This document shows, in pieces, positions 8,904 through 18,370 of a stretch of DNA of 50,139 nucleotides. This stretch comes from an uncultured Prevotella sp. (GTDB lineage Bacteria > Bacteroidota > Bacteroidia > Bacteroidales > Bacteroidaceae), in contig CAMNII010000014.1 of assembly GCA_946540435.1 (NCBI GenBank), positions 1 to 50,139 of the forward strand, in the 5' to 3' direction. The notes beneath the pieces were generated by a model. It ran no database searches, was not told the origin of the DNA, and saw only the letters and a list, made by a program, of their open reading frames with translations. The first letter of the stretch is position 1. Each line of letters starts with the position of its first letter. The position numbers were made by a program, and so were the translations under genes.

Positions 8904-11315
8904 ATGAAGATTTTCTACATGAGCCTTATGGCTCTCCTGACTCTCTCTCTCATGACTACCCATGCGGCAACTCCTGATGAGCGTGCCGACGCTCCGATGA
9001 TGGTGGCTGACTCGTCACGAGTATACGACCTTGACGAAGTGGTAGTAGTGTCAAGCCCAAAGGAGTCTTTCCTCCTGCGGCACCAGCCGCTGAGCAGTAC
9101 CGTATTTACTTCGAAAGAGATGTCGGTACTCAATGCCCGCGAACTCCGGCAGCTGTCGGCCTACGTGCCCTCATTCGCAGCCCCCGCCTATGGCTCGCGA
9201 CTCACCTCGTCGATGTATATACGAGGTTTGGGAAGCCGTATCAGTAACAGTGCCATTGGGGTGTATTATGACAATATTCCCTTGATGTCACCAGCCACCT
9301 TCAACCATCACTATTATGCCATCGATCGTGTCGACGTGCTGCGCGGACCTCAGGGGACACTCTATGGAGCCAATACAGAGGGCGGTATCGTGAGGGTGTA
9401 TTCGAAGAACCCGATGAACTACCAAGGTACTGACGTCAGTCTTGGACTGGCAACGGGGTGGGGACGGCAGATGGAAGTGTCTCATTCATCCAAACTATCA
9501 GACAAGGTGGCGCTGGGTGTGGCTGCATTCTATAACGGACAGCGTGGATTCTTTAAGAATGAGTCCGTTGACGACTACAGTGATGCCGGCAACGAGCTTG
9601 GAACAAAATTCCATTTGGCGTGGAAACCGACAAGCCGCCTGTCGGTTGACCTTACCGCCGACTACCAGTATACAGACCAGAACGCGTTCCCCTATGGCAG
9701 CTATGATGTTGCAGAGGAATGGCCGGCTCTGCCACAAACCAATCTGATGTCTGGTTATCGCCGCCATATGTTCAACTCCGGGCTGACCATTGGCTACGAT
9801 ACACAGCGACTGCTGCTCACATCAACAACCAGTTATCAGCATCTTGACGACCGCATGTCCATGGACATCGACTATTCTCCTCGCGACATGATGTCGCTTC
9901 TCCAGAAACAACACATGCATGCCGTAACAGAGGAATTGACGTTGCGCAGCAAAGAAACAGGTTTCTGGCGACATGCTACAGGCGTCTTTGCGTCGAGAGA
10001 GTGGCTCGATACCGATGCTACCGTCACCTTTGGCCAAGCTATACTCCGACCTATTTCGCTTGCCATTGAGAATGCGATGAAAAACGCTATGCTTCAGGCT
10101 TTTACCGGACGTTTTATCGCTGCCGGGATGCCGCCGCAAGTGGCCGCCGCACAGGCACAAGCACAAGTTGATGCCATGGGTGTGACGATGAGTGCCGAGA
10201 TGGCTGTTCCTAACGCCTTTAAACAGCCAGAAACCAATTTCGGGGCTTATCACGAGTCGAATATCACTCTCTTCAACCGACTCACCGCAACCCTCGGACT
10301 ACGCTACGACTATACCAAGGCACAGATTGACTACGACTCCTATGGATACATGGCAATGACCGGCGGAACGCGCAATGCTGTTACGACTAATACGCTCAGT
10401 TCGCACCTTGTCAACAGTCACAACTCCTCCTTTCATCAGTTGCTGCCCAAGGCCGGACTGACCTATCAATTCCATAACAACGGGAGCAATGTCTATGCCA
10501 CTGTCAGCAAAGGATACATGGCTGGTGGATTTAACATTCAGTTGTTCTCAGACATTCAACAGGCTGATCTCGGGAACCCCGCTGCTCAGCAACAGGCACA
10601 ACGTGGCGACGTGGAAATAGAGCATACTGCCCAGGACTATGCCGACATTGAAGAGGCAATCAGCTATAAGCCCGAAGAAAGCTGGAACTATGAATTTGGA
10701 GTTCATTTGAACCTCTTCGGACAAAGGGCACATGCCGATATTTCAACGTTCTACACACAGTTGCGTAACCAGCAACTCGCTGTCTTTGCGCCAATCTTCG
10801 GCTTTGGACGTATGACGGTGAACGCCGGAAAAAGCAGTTCATGCGGACTTGAATTGGCACTGCGCGGTCAAGCAGCAGAGAACCATCTCACCTGGGCAGC
10901 CACCTATAGCTTTACCCGTGCTACCTTCCGCGACTATCAGGATACTGACGGCCAGGGAAACATGGTTGACTACAAAGATAACTACGTGCCTTACGTGCCG
11001 CAGCATATGTTCAGTGCCTTGGCCGACTATCGAATCGACCTGAAGGCGAACTCTTTGTTCAAGGCTGTGACCATCGGAGTCAATACGAACGGAAACGGTA
11101 AAGTTTATTGGGATGATGCCAATACTGCCTCACGCGGCTTCTATGCTCTTCTTGGCGCCCATGTGCGTCTTGACTGCGGAGCTGTCAGCGTAAACTTCTG
11201 GGGCAGCAACCTCCTCGATGCCCAATATACGCCTTTTGCTGCCTATAGTGGCGGATGGATAGGCCAGCGCGGCACGCCACGCCAGCTGGGTTTCGACGTC
11301 AACATTCATATTTAA
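8904..11315 (+). CDS. TonB-dependent outer-membrane receptor
   Basis: An 803-residue outer-membrane receptor for TonB-powered uptake. It has a signal peptide (1-21), a candidate TonB box (YDLDEVVVV, about 41-49) and a plug domain (about 60-170) with the typical LRGPQGTLYGANTEGG motif. The rest is a beta-barrel rich in alternating aromatic strands, ending in a short strand with terminal hydrophobic residues (FDVNIHI). It lacks the N-terminal carboxypeptidase-like domain of SusC proteins and no SusD gene follows, so it resembles siderophore, vitamin or metal receptors more than a glycan importer. The cargo cannot be assigned. It stands alone between its own promoter, which overlaps a palindrome, and a strong terminator, which suggests independent regulation, for example by metal or cofactor supply. 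Confidence 0.93.
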   Translation: MKIFYMSLMALLTLSLMTTHAATPDERADAPMMVADSSRVYDLDEVVVVSSPKESFLLRHQPLSSTVFTSKEMSVLNARELRQLSAYVPSFAAPAYGSRLTSSMYIRGLGSRISNSAIGVYYDNIPLMSPATFNHHYYAIDRVDVLRGPQGTLYGANTEGGIVRVYSKNPMNYQGTDVSLGLATGWGRQMEVSHSSKLSDKVALGVAAFYNGQRGFFKNESVDDYSDAGNELGTKFHLAWKPTSRLSVDLTADYQYTDQNAFPYGSYDVAEEWPALPQTNLMSGYRRHMFNSGLTIGYDTQRLLLTSTTSYQHLDDRMSMDIDYSPRDMMSLLQKQHMHAVTEELTLRSKETGFWRHATGVFASREWLDTDATVTFGQAILRPISLAIENAMKNAMLQAFTGRFIAAGMPPQVAAAQAQAQVDAMGVTMSAEMAVPNAFKQPETNFGAYHESNITLFNRLTATLGLRYDYTKAQIDYDSYGYMAMTGGTRNAVTTNTLSSHLVNSHNSSFHQLLPKAGLTYQFHNNGSNVYATVSKGYMAGGFNIQLFSDIQQADLGNPAAQQQAQRGDVEIEHTAQDYADIEEAISYKPEESWNYEFGVHLNLFGQRAHADISTFYTQLRNQQLAVFAPIFGFGRMTVNAGKSSSCGLELALRGQAAENHLTWAATYSFTRATFRDYQDTDGQGNMVDYKDNYVPYVPQHMFSALADYRIDLKANSLFKAVTIGVNTNGNGKVYWDDANTASRGFYALLGAHVRLDCGAVSVNFWGSNLLDAQYTPFAAYSGGWIGQRGTPRQLGFDVNIHI

Positions 11316-11340
11316 GGCGTCTGTCCACAGACAGTAACGG

Positions 11341-11382
11341 CATCCCCAATCACCCGTCACGATGATTGGGGATGTTTTTTTT
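11341..11382 (+). terminator. intrinsic terminator of the TonB-receptor gene
   Basis: A perfect 12-bp stem, CATCCCCAATCA (11341-11352) with TGATTGGGGATG (11363-11374), has a 10-base loop and is followed by eight T (11375-11382). It starts 25 bp after the receptor stop codon. Confidence 0.95.
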
Positions 11383-11475
11383 GTGAAAAGCTGACAACTT
11401 AATGAAGTTTCCTGAGTAATTTGGCTGGTAAAACGTTTTTTTGTCTGATTATTTTCTTGTCTTATTTTTTTTCAG

Positions 11476-11483
11476 TACCTTTG
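11476..11483 (+). promoter_or_regulatory. -7 box TACCTTTG of the mscS-like gene
   Basis: TACCTTTG at 11476-11483 lies 34 bp before the ATG. The best upstream partner is a CTTG at 11456-11459 with a short 16-bp spacer, so the -33 part is weak. Confidence 0.6.
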
Positions 11484-11517
11484 CACCATCTTAAAAAGTA
11501 ATGATATTGATAGAGCA

Positions 11518-13851
11518 ATGAAGCGTTTTCTGTTGATAGTAGTCGTTTTCATGGCAGTGGTGATGGATGCCGGTGCCGTATTAAAAGAGAAGAATTTGGA
11601 TAACACGCTGTCAATTCTTCGTAGTGAGTTGACGTCCTACCAGAAGGAACTGGAAGAGTTGAGCGGCGTGATGAAGGAACAGCGTGAGCGCGTGTTCAGC
11701 GACCTGATGGACATCATGGCTCGCAGCAACCAGAATTCGCTGATGCTCTATTCCCAGAAGCCAGACTATATCTTCGACCTTACTTACGCGTGTCATGAGG
11801 CCACCGAACAGTATGCGCAGTTTCAGGCTAACGTGGCACCTTTCCGTGCCTTTATCCAGGAGAATGACTATGAGGTTGCCCGCTATGACAGCCTGATTAC
11901 GAACCTTAGTCAGATGTCGCTGCGACAGCTCAGCGAGCGTGCGAAGATAGACCGTAACGTCTGTCTGACCCTTGCTGTGAACATTCGTCGTACGCTGCGA
12001 GACAATAGTGAGCAGATGGCCGACTATATCCGTTATTATCAGATGACGGAGCAGCGGCTAAGTACGCTTAACGACTATGCTAACGAGCGCTATGTAGAGA
12101 TTCAGACCAGTATTTTCAAGAATGGTGGTGAGAACTATCTGAATATTCTCAGAAACTTTCAGTTGCAGCTACAGTCGACGAAGACTGCGGTTGAGAAAAA
12201 ATATATGCCCCATAGGAAAATCAGCTCGCAGTGGGATACCAGTGTCATTCTGACGCTGTTCTTTGTCGTTGTCATCTGTTTCCTGTTGGCCTATGTGCTC
12301 AACATTGCCGTGGTGAGGCTGCTGAACAGCCGCGGTTGGCTGCCGAAAGTCTTTAAGGACAAGCAGCAGAGCCTGGTGCTCACGACGACCGTGGTGACCA
12401 TTGCTGTTGCCCTGGGACTGATGCGTTTCTTCTTCAAGGAACAGAACTTTATCATTATGGCGAGCGGACTGATGGTGGAATATGCGTGGTTGCTCGTGGT
12501 CGTGCTTGTCTCGCTGCTTGTCAGGCTGGAAGAGAAGCAGATGCGGTCGGCGTTCAGCATCTATGCGCCAATCGTGTTTGTCGGCTTCCTGGTTATTGCC
12601 TTCCGTATTATCCTTATTCCGAACGACCTGGTGAACCTGGTTTTCCCGCCCATCCTATTGGTGAGTACGATCTGGCAGTGGATAGTTATCCGTCGGCACA
12701 ATGACAATATTCCTCGCAGCGATGTTTTCTATACTTACATTTCTCTCGTCGTGTTCATTGCGTCGGTGGTTTGTTCGTGGCTTGGCTATACGCTGCTCAG
12801 TGTTCAACTGCTCATATGGTGGGTGATGCAGCTCACGTGCATCCTGACCATTACCTGTATCCGTGGGTTGCTGAAGGGATGGGCCGAGAGCAGCGGCTTT
12901 GCTACTCGTCCTATCACGGAGACGTGGTTCTATAATCTTATCAATGAAGTGGCATTGCCGGTTCTCGGCGTGCTGTCGGTGATGATTGCCATCTACTGGG
13001 CTGCCGATGTTTTCAACCTTAGCGACACCACCCGCCAGTTGTTTACCAAGGACCTTGTCAGCTCGAAGGCCATCACCTTCGGCATCTATTCGCTGGCCGT
13101 CGTCGTGAGTTTGTATTTCTTGTTTAAATATATCAACACCACGCTCAAGGAGCTTCTGCGTATTTATTTTGAACGTACCGATGCTTCGACGGCTGACACG
13201 CGCAACCTGATGGTTAAGAATGTCATTCAGGTCGTCGTGTGGGGCGCATGGCTGCTCATCAGCCTTGCCATCCTGCGTGTGGGAAATACTTGGCTCGGAA
13301 TTATTGCTGCCGGTTTCTCTACAGGTATCGGTTTTGCCATGAAAGATATCCTCGAGAATATTTACTATGGCGTATCGCTAATGGCGGGACGTGTGAAGGT
13401 GGGTGACTTGATTATCTGCGACGGCATCCGTGGAAAAGTGAGCTCTATCAGCTATACATCGACGATGATTGAGGCTGTCGATGGCTCTGTCATTGCTTTC
13501 ACCAACAGTCAGATGTTCACGAAGAACTATAAGAACCTGACGAAGAACCACGGCTATGAGATGGTGGGTCTTGAAGTGGGCATTGCCTATGGCACCGACG
13601 TGGAACGCACTCGTCAGCTCCTCGTTGATGCCATCAGTAAACTCGATTGCATCGACCATCGTCGTAAACCGGGTGTGAAACTCCTTGACTTCGGCGACAG
13701 TAGTGTCAACCTTCGTGTCAATGTGTGGCTGCCCGTACTCTCTTCGTATGCCGACTCCGGCCGCGTGCTGGAATGTATTTACAATACGCTGAACGAGAAT
13801 GGCATCGAGATCCCGTTCCCGCAGCGTGACCTGCACATTATCCAAAATTAA
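11518..13851 (+). CDS. large MscS-family mechanosensitive channel
   Basis: A 777-residue inner-membrane protein. A signal peptide (1-20) precedes a helical, probably coiled-coil periplasmic region (about 22-230). Multiple transmembrane helices follow (about 240-560). The C-terminal third is an MscS core: a pore helix with small residues (GFSTGIGFAMKDILENIYYG, about 598-617), a beta domain (VGDLIICDGIRGKVSSI) and an alpha/beta domain ending in PFPQRDLHI. The size resembles MscK or YbdG-type long homologues rather than the 286-residue MscS. Its role would be release of solutes on hypo-osmotic shock. A 51-codon membrane peptide gene follows 14 bp downstream. Family membership is clear; gating behaviour is not inferable. 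Confidence 0.92.
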   Translation: MKRFLLIVVVFMAVVMDAGAVLKEKNLDNTLSILRSELTSYQKELEELSGVMKEQRERVFSDLMDIMARSNQNSLMLYSQKPDYIFDLTYACHEATEQYAQFQANVAPFRAFIQENDYEVARYDSLITNLSQMSLRQLSERAKIDRNVCLTLAVNIRRTLRDNSEQMADYIRYYQMTEQRLSTLNDYANERYVEIQTSIFKNGGENYLNILRNFQLQLQSTKTAVEKKYMPHRKISSQWDTSVILTLFFVVVICFLLAYVLNIAVVRLLNSRGWLPKVFKDKQQSLVLTTTVVTIAVALGLMRFFFKEQNFIIMASGLMVEYAWLLVVVLVSLLVRLEEKQMRSAFSIYAPIVFVGFLVIAFRIILIPNDLVNLVFPPILLVSTIWQWIVIRRHNDNIPRSDVFYTYISLVVFIASVVCSWLGYTLLSVQLLIWWVMQLTCILTITCIRGLLKGWAESSGFATRPITETWFYNLINEVALPVLGVLSVMIAIYWAADVFNLSDTTRQLFTKDLVSSKAITFGIYSLAVVVSLYFLFKYINTTLKELLRIYFERTDASTADTRNLMVKNVIQVVVWGAWLLISLAILRVGNTWLGIIAAGFSTGIGFAMKDILENIYYGVSLMAGRVKVGDLIICDGIRGKVSSISYTSTMIEAVDGSVIAFTNSQMFTKNYKNLTKNHGYEMVGLEVGIAYGTDVERTRQLLVDAISKLDCIDHRRKPGVKLLDFGDSSVNLRVNVWLPVLSSYADSGRVLECIYNTLNENGIEIPFPQRDLHIIQN

Positions 13852-13865
13852 AAAACTGACTTGCC

Positions 13866-14021
13866 ATGAACGATGAATTTCTGTTCTACGCTCTCTGTCT
13901 GATTGCCCTGGTCGTCGTTGGCCTCGTGGTGAAAAAGGTTGCCAGCTGCCTCATCAAGACCGTTGTCCTTCTGTTGGTTGCTGCTGCTGTTGCTGCCGCA
14001 TACTTCCTGTATATCCAATAA
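13866..14021 (+). CDS. small two-helix membrane protein (51 aa)
   Basis: A 51-codon frame with ATG at 13866 and TAA at 14019-14021 begins 14 bp after the mscS-like stop. After MNDEF, residues 6-22 form one hydrophobic helix. A short basic and cysteine-containing turn (KKVASC, 23-28) follows, then a second Val/Ala/Leu-rich helix (about 33-49). The placement suggests co-transcription with the channel, perhaps as an accessory peptide. Support is limited to its composition and position; I know no named family. Confidence 0.6.
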   Translation: MNDEFLFYALCLIALVVVGLVVKKVASCLIKTVVLLLVAAAVAAAYFLYIQ

Positions 14022-14094
14022 TCAGGGGTTGACGGGAACAATCGCCCGACGTCGTACTTATTTTCAACTTTTTTGAAAATTAATCGCAATAAAT

Positions 14095-14125
14095 TTTGTC
14101 GGTTGGCAAATTAGTTGTAATTTTG
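14095..14125 (+). promoter_or_regulatory. consensus promoter of the Gfo/DUF1080 operon
   Basis: A -33 box TTTG at 14095-14098, 19-bp spacer and -7 box TAATTTTG at 14118-14125 form an exact Bacteroidetes promoter. Transcription would start near 14132, about 45 bases before the first gene's ATG at 14177. Confidence 0.85.
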
Positions 14126-14176
14126 CAAGATTAGAAAGAGATAACTAAATCTATAATTTATTACTACGTGAGTATA

Positions 14177-15463
14177 ATGAAGACAAACAGACGTACGTTT
14201 CTGAAGACGCTTGGCGCAGCCGGCGTCTTTACCATCGTGCCACGACGTGTGCTTGGAGGCACAGGCTATGTGGCTCCAAGTGATCAACTGACCAAGGGTA
14301 TCATTGGCGTTGGTGGCATTGGCCGGTCGACGTCGCACTTCACAAGTGACGAGCGCTGCCGCCTGGTGTCAGTATGCGATGTCGACGGGCAGCACCTGAA
14401 GAGTGCTGTTGAGGCCGCAAAGAAAAACTTCGGTGAGGACGTCAAGGCGTATAGCGACTGGCGTGACCTCGTTCATGATGAGAACGTAGATGTGGTTCAC
14501 ATAGCCACGCCTCCTCACTGGCATGCGCTCATGTCCGTAGAGGCCGCAAAGGCAGGAAAAGATATTTGGTGTGAGAAACCCATGACACGCACCATTGGCG
14601 AGGGAAAGCGCGTCGTTGAAGCCGTCAAGCGCTACAACCGCATTTTCCGCCTCAACACGTGGTTCCGCTTCACCGATACTTTCTATGGATTAGGAACAAC
14701 CGTCAAGCCTCTGAAGAAACTCATCGACTCCGGCATGCTTGGATGGCCGCTTAAAGTCGTCGTCAGCGGGTCGACAGGATTTGCGTGGAAATTCTATTGG
14801 GTGGGAAAGGACAACCTTAAACCGGAACCCGTCCCCTCCTACTTCGACTATGATATGTGGCTGGGTCCGGCGCCCTTCAAGCCCTATAACGCACACAGGA
14901 CTCACCAGACCTTCCGTGGCTACTGGGATTATGACGGTGGTGGACTGACGGACATGGGCCAGCACTATCTCGACCCCGTTCAGTATCTGCTTGGGAAAGA
15001 CAACGAACTTCCTGTGAAAGTGGAGATTGACGCTCCTCAGCAGCATCCCGACGCCGTAGGCATCTGGCACAAGATTACCTACACCTATGCCGATGGCTGC
15101 CAGATTGTCCTTGAGGGTGAGGGCTATGAGAGCAGTGGAAAGACTGCCTATATCGAGGGTCCGAAAGGAAAAGTGTACCGTGGTTTCGAATGCACCATTC
15201 CCGACGTGATGAACAAGCTCAACGAGCTGCCCGATCCTGAACCTCAGCGCACCGACTTCCTGGACTGCATCAAGACGCGCCAGAAGTTCGCCCTCAACGA
15301 ACAGAACGGCCATTATTCGTGTACTCTCGTTAACATGGGTGCCGTTGGACTGCGACTCGGACGTAGCGTTCTGCACTTCGACCCCAAGACACAGCTTTTC
15401 ATCGGCGACGATGCTGCCAACGCTCTCGTGGACCAGCCCATGCGTGGAGAATGGAAGATTTAG
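14177..15463 (+). CDS. Gfo/Idh/MocA oxidoreductase with Tat-type signal
   Basis: NAD(P)-dependent sugar dehydrogenase family. I chose the ATG at 14177 (428 aa); an in-frame GTG three codons upstream (14168) is possible but less likely. The N-terminus has a twin-arginine motif (NRRTFLK, Arg5-Arg6) before a hydrophobic stretch, which predicts export of the folded enzyme. The Rossmann loop is GVGGIG at 44-49, the family EKP motif is at 133-135, and a GGGLTDMGQHYLD block (about 255-267) supplies the catalytic His. Such enzymes oxidise or reduce a sugar hydroxyl, often at C3. Within one operon it precedes a secreted DUF1080 protein (gap 48 bp) and a second Gfo/Idh/MocA enzyme. This points to oxidation of glycosides to 3-keto intermediates that a DUF1080 enzyme can cleave. 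Confidence 0.88.
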   Translation: MKTNRRTFLKTLGAAGVFTIVPRRVLGGTGYVAPSDQLTKGIIGVGGIGRSTSHFTSDERCRLVSVCDVDGQHLKSAVEAAKKNFGEDVKAYSDWRDLVHDENVDVVHIATPPHWHALMSVEAAKAGKDIWCEKPMTRTIGEGKRVVEAVKRYNRIFRLNTWFRFTDTFYGLGTTVKPLKKLIDSGMLGWPLKVVVSGSTGFAWKFYWVGKDNLKPEPVPSYFDYDMWLGPAPFKPYNAHRTHQTFRGYWDYDGGGLTDMGQHYLDPVQYLLGKDNELPVKVEIDAPQQHPDAVGIWHKITYTYADGCQIVLEGEGYESSGKTAYIEGPKGKVYRGFECTIPDVMNKLNELPDPEPQRTDFLDCIKTRQKFALNEQNGHYSCTLVNMGAVGLRLGRSVLHFDPKTQLFIGDDAANALVDQPMRGEWKI

Positions 15464-15511
15464 AAGGAATAACTGTTTTTTTTACAGAACGACTTTAAGA
15501 CATAAGACAAT

Positions 15512-18361
15512 ATGAAAAAGATATATAGTATTCTCTTCGTCGCACTCATACTGAGCTTGCCGACACTCGCCCAGCAGCGAGATGCACGAGGACGCGTCCT
15601 GGAAACTGTCGTTGCCGACGGACTGGCACAGCTGCCTGCTAAGACGACCGAACAATACAACCAGGTGATGGGTGAGCTGGCTGCTACAGGAGAGCAGGGG
15701 ATGAGCATGATCCTTTCCAAGCTCGGCCCGTCGGCCAATGGCACCAATGCTTCTTTCGAGTACGCCATCAACGGAATCGTGAATTATGTTTCTCAAGAAG
15801 AGCATAAGGACCTCAGAGAGCCCGTGCGTCAGGCTCTTCTCAAGGGGATTGAGGCGCAAGCCGACAATGCCAACAAAGCCTATCTTCTCAGCATCCTGCC
15901 CAGAATTGCCCGGCCGGCCGATGCCGACGTTATTGCCAAATATCTTTCCGATCCCTATCTTAATGGTTTCGCTCGTACGGCATTGGCATCGATGGAAGGT
16001 TCGGATGACGTCATCCGCCAGCTGATTAACGAAGGAAAGGGCAACAAGGGCGACCTGGCCTACCTGGCCTATCAGAAGAAGCTCTCCGGTGTGGAGGACA
16101 CCCTCCTCTCGTGGGTAGGGCAGGGCGACAGCAAGACGCAGTCGGCTGTGCTCTATGCCCTTGCCGCCGTGGGCTCGTCGAAGGTGCTGCCGGCACTCTC
16201 GTCAGCAGCCAAGGCCGTTGGCTACCAGCCTGATGCTACCAGCGCTACCGATGCCTATCTGCTTCTGCTCAACCGTGTGCCTGCTGTCGATACGAAGGCT
16301 GTCCAGAAGGCAGGCAAGGAGTTTATGAAGATGAACGACAACGCACTGCGCTGCGCCGGACTGAAACTCGTCCTGCAGACTGCTGGTCTGAAAGCCGGCA
16401 AGCAGGTCGTTGCCGCCCTCAAGGACAAAGACATCGCCTACCGCAACACCGCTCTGCTCCTTGCCGAGGAGTCGGCAGGGGAGGGTGTTTTCAACCTCGT
16501 CGGCCGCAAGCTTGCCTCGTTGTCGCCTGAAGCCAAGGTCGATGTGCTGCGCTGGTTGGGAAATAATCATGTCGACGGACAAATCGACGGCATCGTCGGA
16601 CAGATAGCATCGGCAGACCCCATGGTTGCCGAGGCTGCCGTAGAGGCCGCGTCGAAGATTGGTGGAGAGAAAGCTCTCAATGCCCTTGTCGCCCAACTCG
16701 GCACCGACAAGGCCGAGATTGTTTCCAACGCTCTGCTCACCTTTAACGGCGATATCAACGAGGGTGTCGTTGGTGCACTCTCCAGCTCCGATGACAATGT
16801 TGTGGCCCAAGCGCTCAAGCTGGCTGCCGACCGTCGCATCGCCGCTGCCTATCCGCAAGTCATCAGCCTGCTCGATGCCGATAACGCTGACGTCAAGGCA
16901 GCAGCCTATGACGCACTCAAGGGTGTGGCACGCGAAGAGAACTTCTCACAGCTCAGCACGCTTCTGGAACAGGCTCAGGGTGCCGATGTGGCGAAAGTGC
17001 AGAAGGCTGCCCTTGCTGCCGTGAAGCCGCTGAAGGCCGAGGAACAGCTTGCGCTCGTCGAACCTCTCATGGCAAAGACGCAGAACAAGGCGCTCTACTA
17101 TCCGCTGATTGCCCAGGTCGGCACGAAGGAGGCTGTGGCATCGCTCATGGCCGAGTATGGCAAGCCTGCGACAGCCGATGCCGCCCTTGCGTCGCTGCTC
17201 ACCGTTCAGAATGCCTCTGTCGTTGATAACCTCTACGACATTGCCAAGCAGCGTCCCGCCCAGAAGGAGCAAATCCTCGGCAGGTATCTGCAGCTCCTGA
17301 GGTCGTACAACTACGGTACTACGCGCGAGCTCAAGCTCACCGAACAGGCGCTCAGTCTCAAGCCCTCCGTCGCGCTGACCAAGCAGCTTGTCGACAACCT
17401 CGCTGCCATTGGCACGAAGCCGGCGCTGCAAGTTGCTGCCAACTATCTTGACGATAAGGAGGTAAGTGCACAGGCTGCCCAGACCGTCAAGACCCTTGTG
17501 GCCAAGAACAAGCCCCTTCAGTTTGGTGAAGACACCAAGGAAATGCTTCTGAAGGCTCAGGACATCTTCCGTGGCGAGAAGGCCAAAGGTGATGCTGATG
17601 CCGGATATGCCGTCGACGAAATCACGGGTCTCCTCGAAGTCGTGAAGGAAAGCAATAAGGCCATCAATGTCGAACTGTCGGCAGAAGAGCAAGCGCAAGG
17701 CTTCGAATTGCTCTTCGACGGCAAGACCCTCGACAACTGGCATGGAAACAAGACTAACTATACCGTCGACAACGGTACAATCTATGTCAGTGCCGCCTAC
17801 GGAGGCAATGGCAACCTCTACACCAACAAGCGCTATAGCGATTTCGTCTATCGCTTTGAATTTGCTTTCATGGAGCCTGGCGTGAACAATGGTATCGGCA
17901 TACGAACCGAGGATGGTGTTGATGCCGCCTACGAGGGCATGGAGATCCAGGTCCTCGACCACGATGCTCCCGTCTATGCCGGCTGGCTGCGCGAGTATCA
18001 GCAGCACGGCTCCGTCTATGGCATTATTCCTTCGAAGCGTGTCGTGTTCCCGCCCATCGGAACATGGAACACTGAGGAAATCCGTGCTGAAGGCGACCAT
18101 ATCACCGTTACCGTCAATGGCGAGGTCATCCTCGACGGCAACATCCGTGAGGCTTGCCAAGGCCACAACATGGCTCCCGAGGGTGCCAGCGAAAATCCGT
18201 ATACCGTAGACCACCAGAGCCATCCCGGCCTGTTCAACAAGGATGGCTTCATCAGCTTCTGCGGTCATGGCGAGGGTGTGCGCTTCCGCAACATCCGCAT
18301 CCTCGACCTTGCCGGTCAGCAGAAAGCTGTCAAGAAGTCTAACAAGAAGTCGAAAAAGTAA
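15512..18361 (+). CDS. secreted HEAT-repeat protein with C-terminal DUF1080 (3-keto-glycoside hydrolase-like) domain
   Basis: A 949-residue exported protein. A signal peptide (1-20, cut near LAQQ) is followed by about 690 residues of Ala/Leu-rich helical repeats of HEAT/armadillo character. From about residue 728 a DUF1080 beta-sandwich starts with GFELLFDGKTLDNW and includes NNGIGIRTEDG, EIQVLDH and a closing FRNIRILDL. DUF1080 proteins are now called 3-keto-disaccharide hydrolases and act after a Gfo/Idh/MocA dehydrogenase in oxidation-elimination cleavage of glycosides. The long solenoid is unusual beside the many single-domain DUF1080 proteins and may bind a partner or polymer. The tail is Lys-rich (KAVKKSNKKSKK). 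The next gene begins 9 bp after the stop. Substrate unknown. Confidence 0.85.
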   Translation: MKKIYSILFVALILSLPTLAQQRDARGRVLETVVADGLAQLPAKTTEQYNQVMGELAATGEQGMSMILSKLGPSANGTNASFEYAINGIVNYVSQEEHKDLREPVRQALLKGIEAQADNANKAYLLSILPRIARPADADVIAKYLSDPYLNGFARTALASMEGSDDVIRQLINEGKGNKGDLAYLAYQKKLSGVEDTLLSWVGQGDSKTQSAVLYALAAVGSSKVLPALSSAAKAVGYQPDATSATDAYLLLLNRVPAVDTKAVQKAGKEFMKMNDNALRCAGLKLVLQTAGLKAGKQVVAALKDKDIAYRNTALLLAEESAGEGVFNLVGRKLASLSPEAKVDVLRWLGNNHVDGQIDGIVGQIASADPMVAEAAVEAASKIGGEKALNALVAQLGTDKAEIVSNALLTFNGDINEGVVGALSSSDDNVVAQALKLAADRRIAAAYPQVISLLDADNADVKAAAYDALKGVAREENFSQLSTLLEQAQGADVAKVQKAALAAVKPLKAEEQLALVEPLMAKTQNKALYYPLIAQVGTKEAVASLMAEYGKPATADAALASLLTVQNASVVDNLYDIAKQRPAQKEQILGRYLQLLRSYNYGTTRELKLTEQALSLKPSVALTKQLVDNLAAIGTKPALQVAANYLDDKEVSAQAAQTVKTLVAKNKPLQFGEDTKEMLLKAQDIFRGEKAKGDADAGYAVDEITGLLEVVKESNKAINVELSAEEQAQGFELLFDGKTLDNWHGNKTNYTVDNGTIYVSAAYGGNGNLYTNKRYSDFVYRFEFAFMEPGVNNGIGIRTEDGVDAAYEGMEIQVLDHDAPVYAGWLREYQQHGSVYGIIPSKRVVFPPIGTWNTEEIRAEGDHITVTVNGEVILDGNIREACQGHNMAPEGASENPYTVDHQSHPGLFNKDGFISFCGHGEGVRFRNIRILDLAGQQKAVKKSNKKSKK

Positions 18362-18370
18362 TACCGTTGA

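Noticed and set aside
16946..18268. Long minus-strand frame (440 codons) opposite the HEAT-DUF1080 gene
   Set aside because: Caused by C-rich third codon positions of the plus-strand gene; composition is not protein-like and has no recognisable motif.
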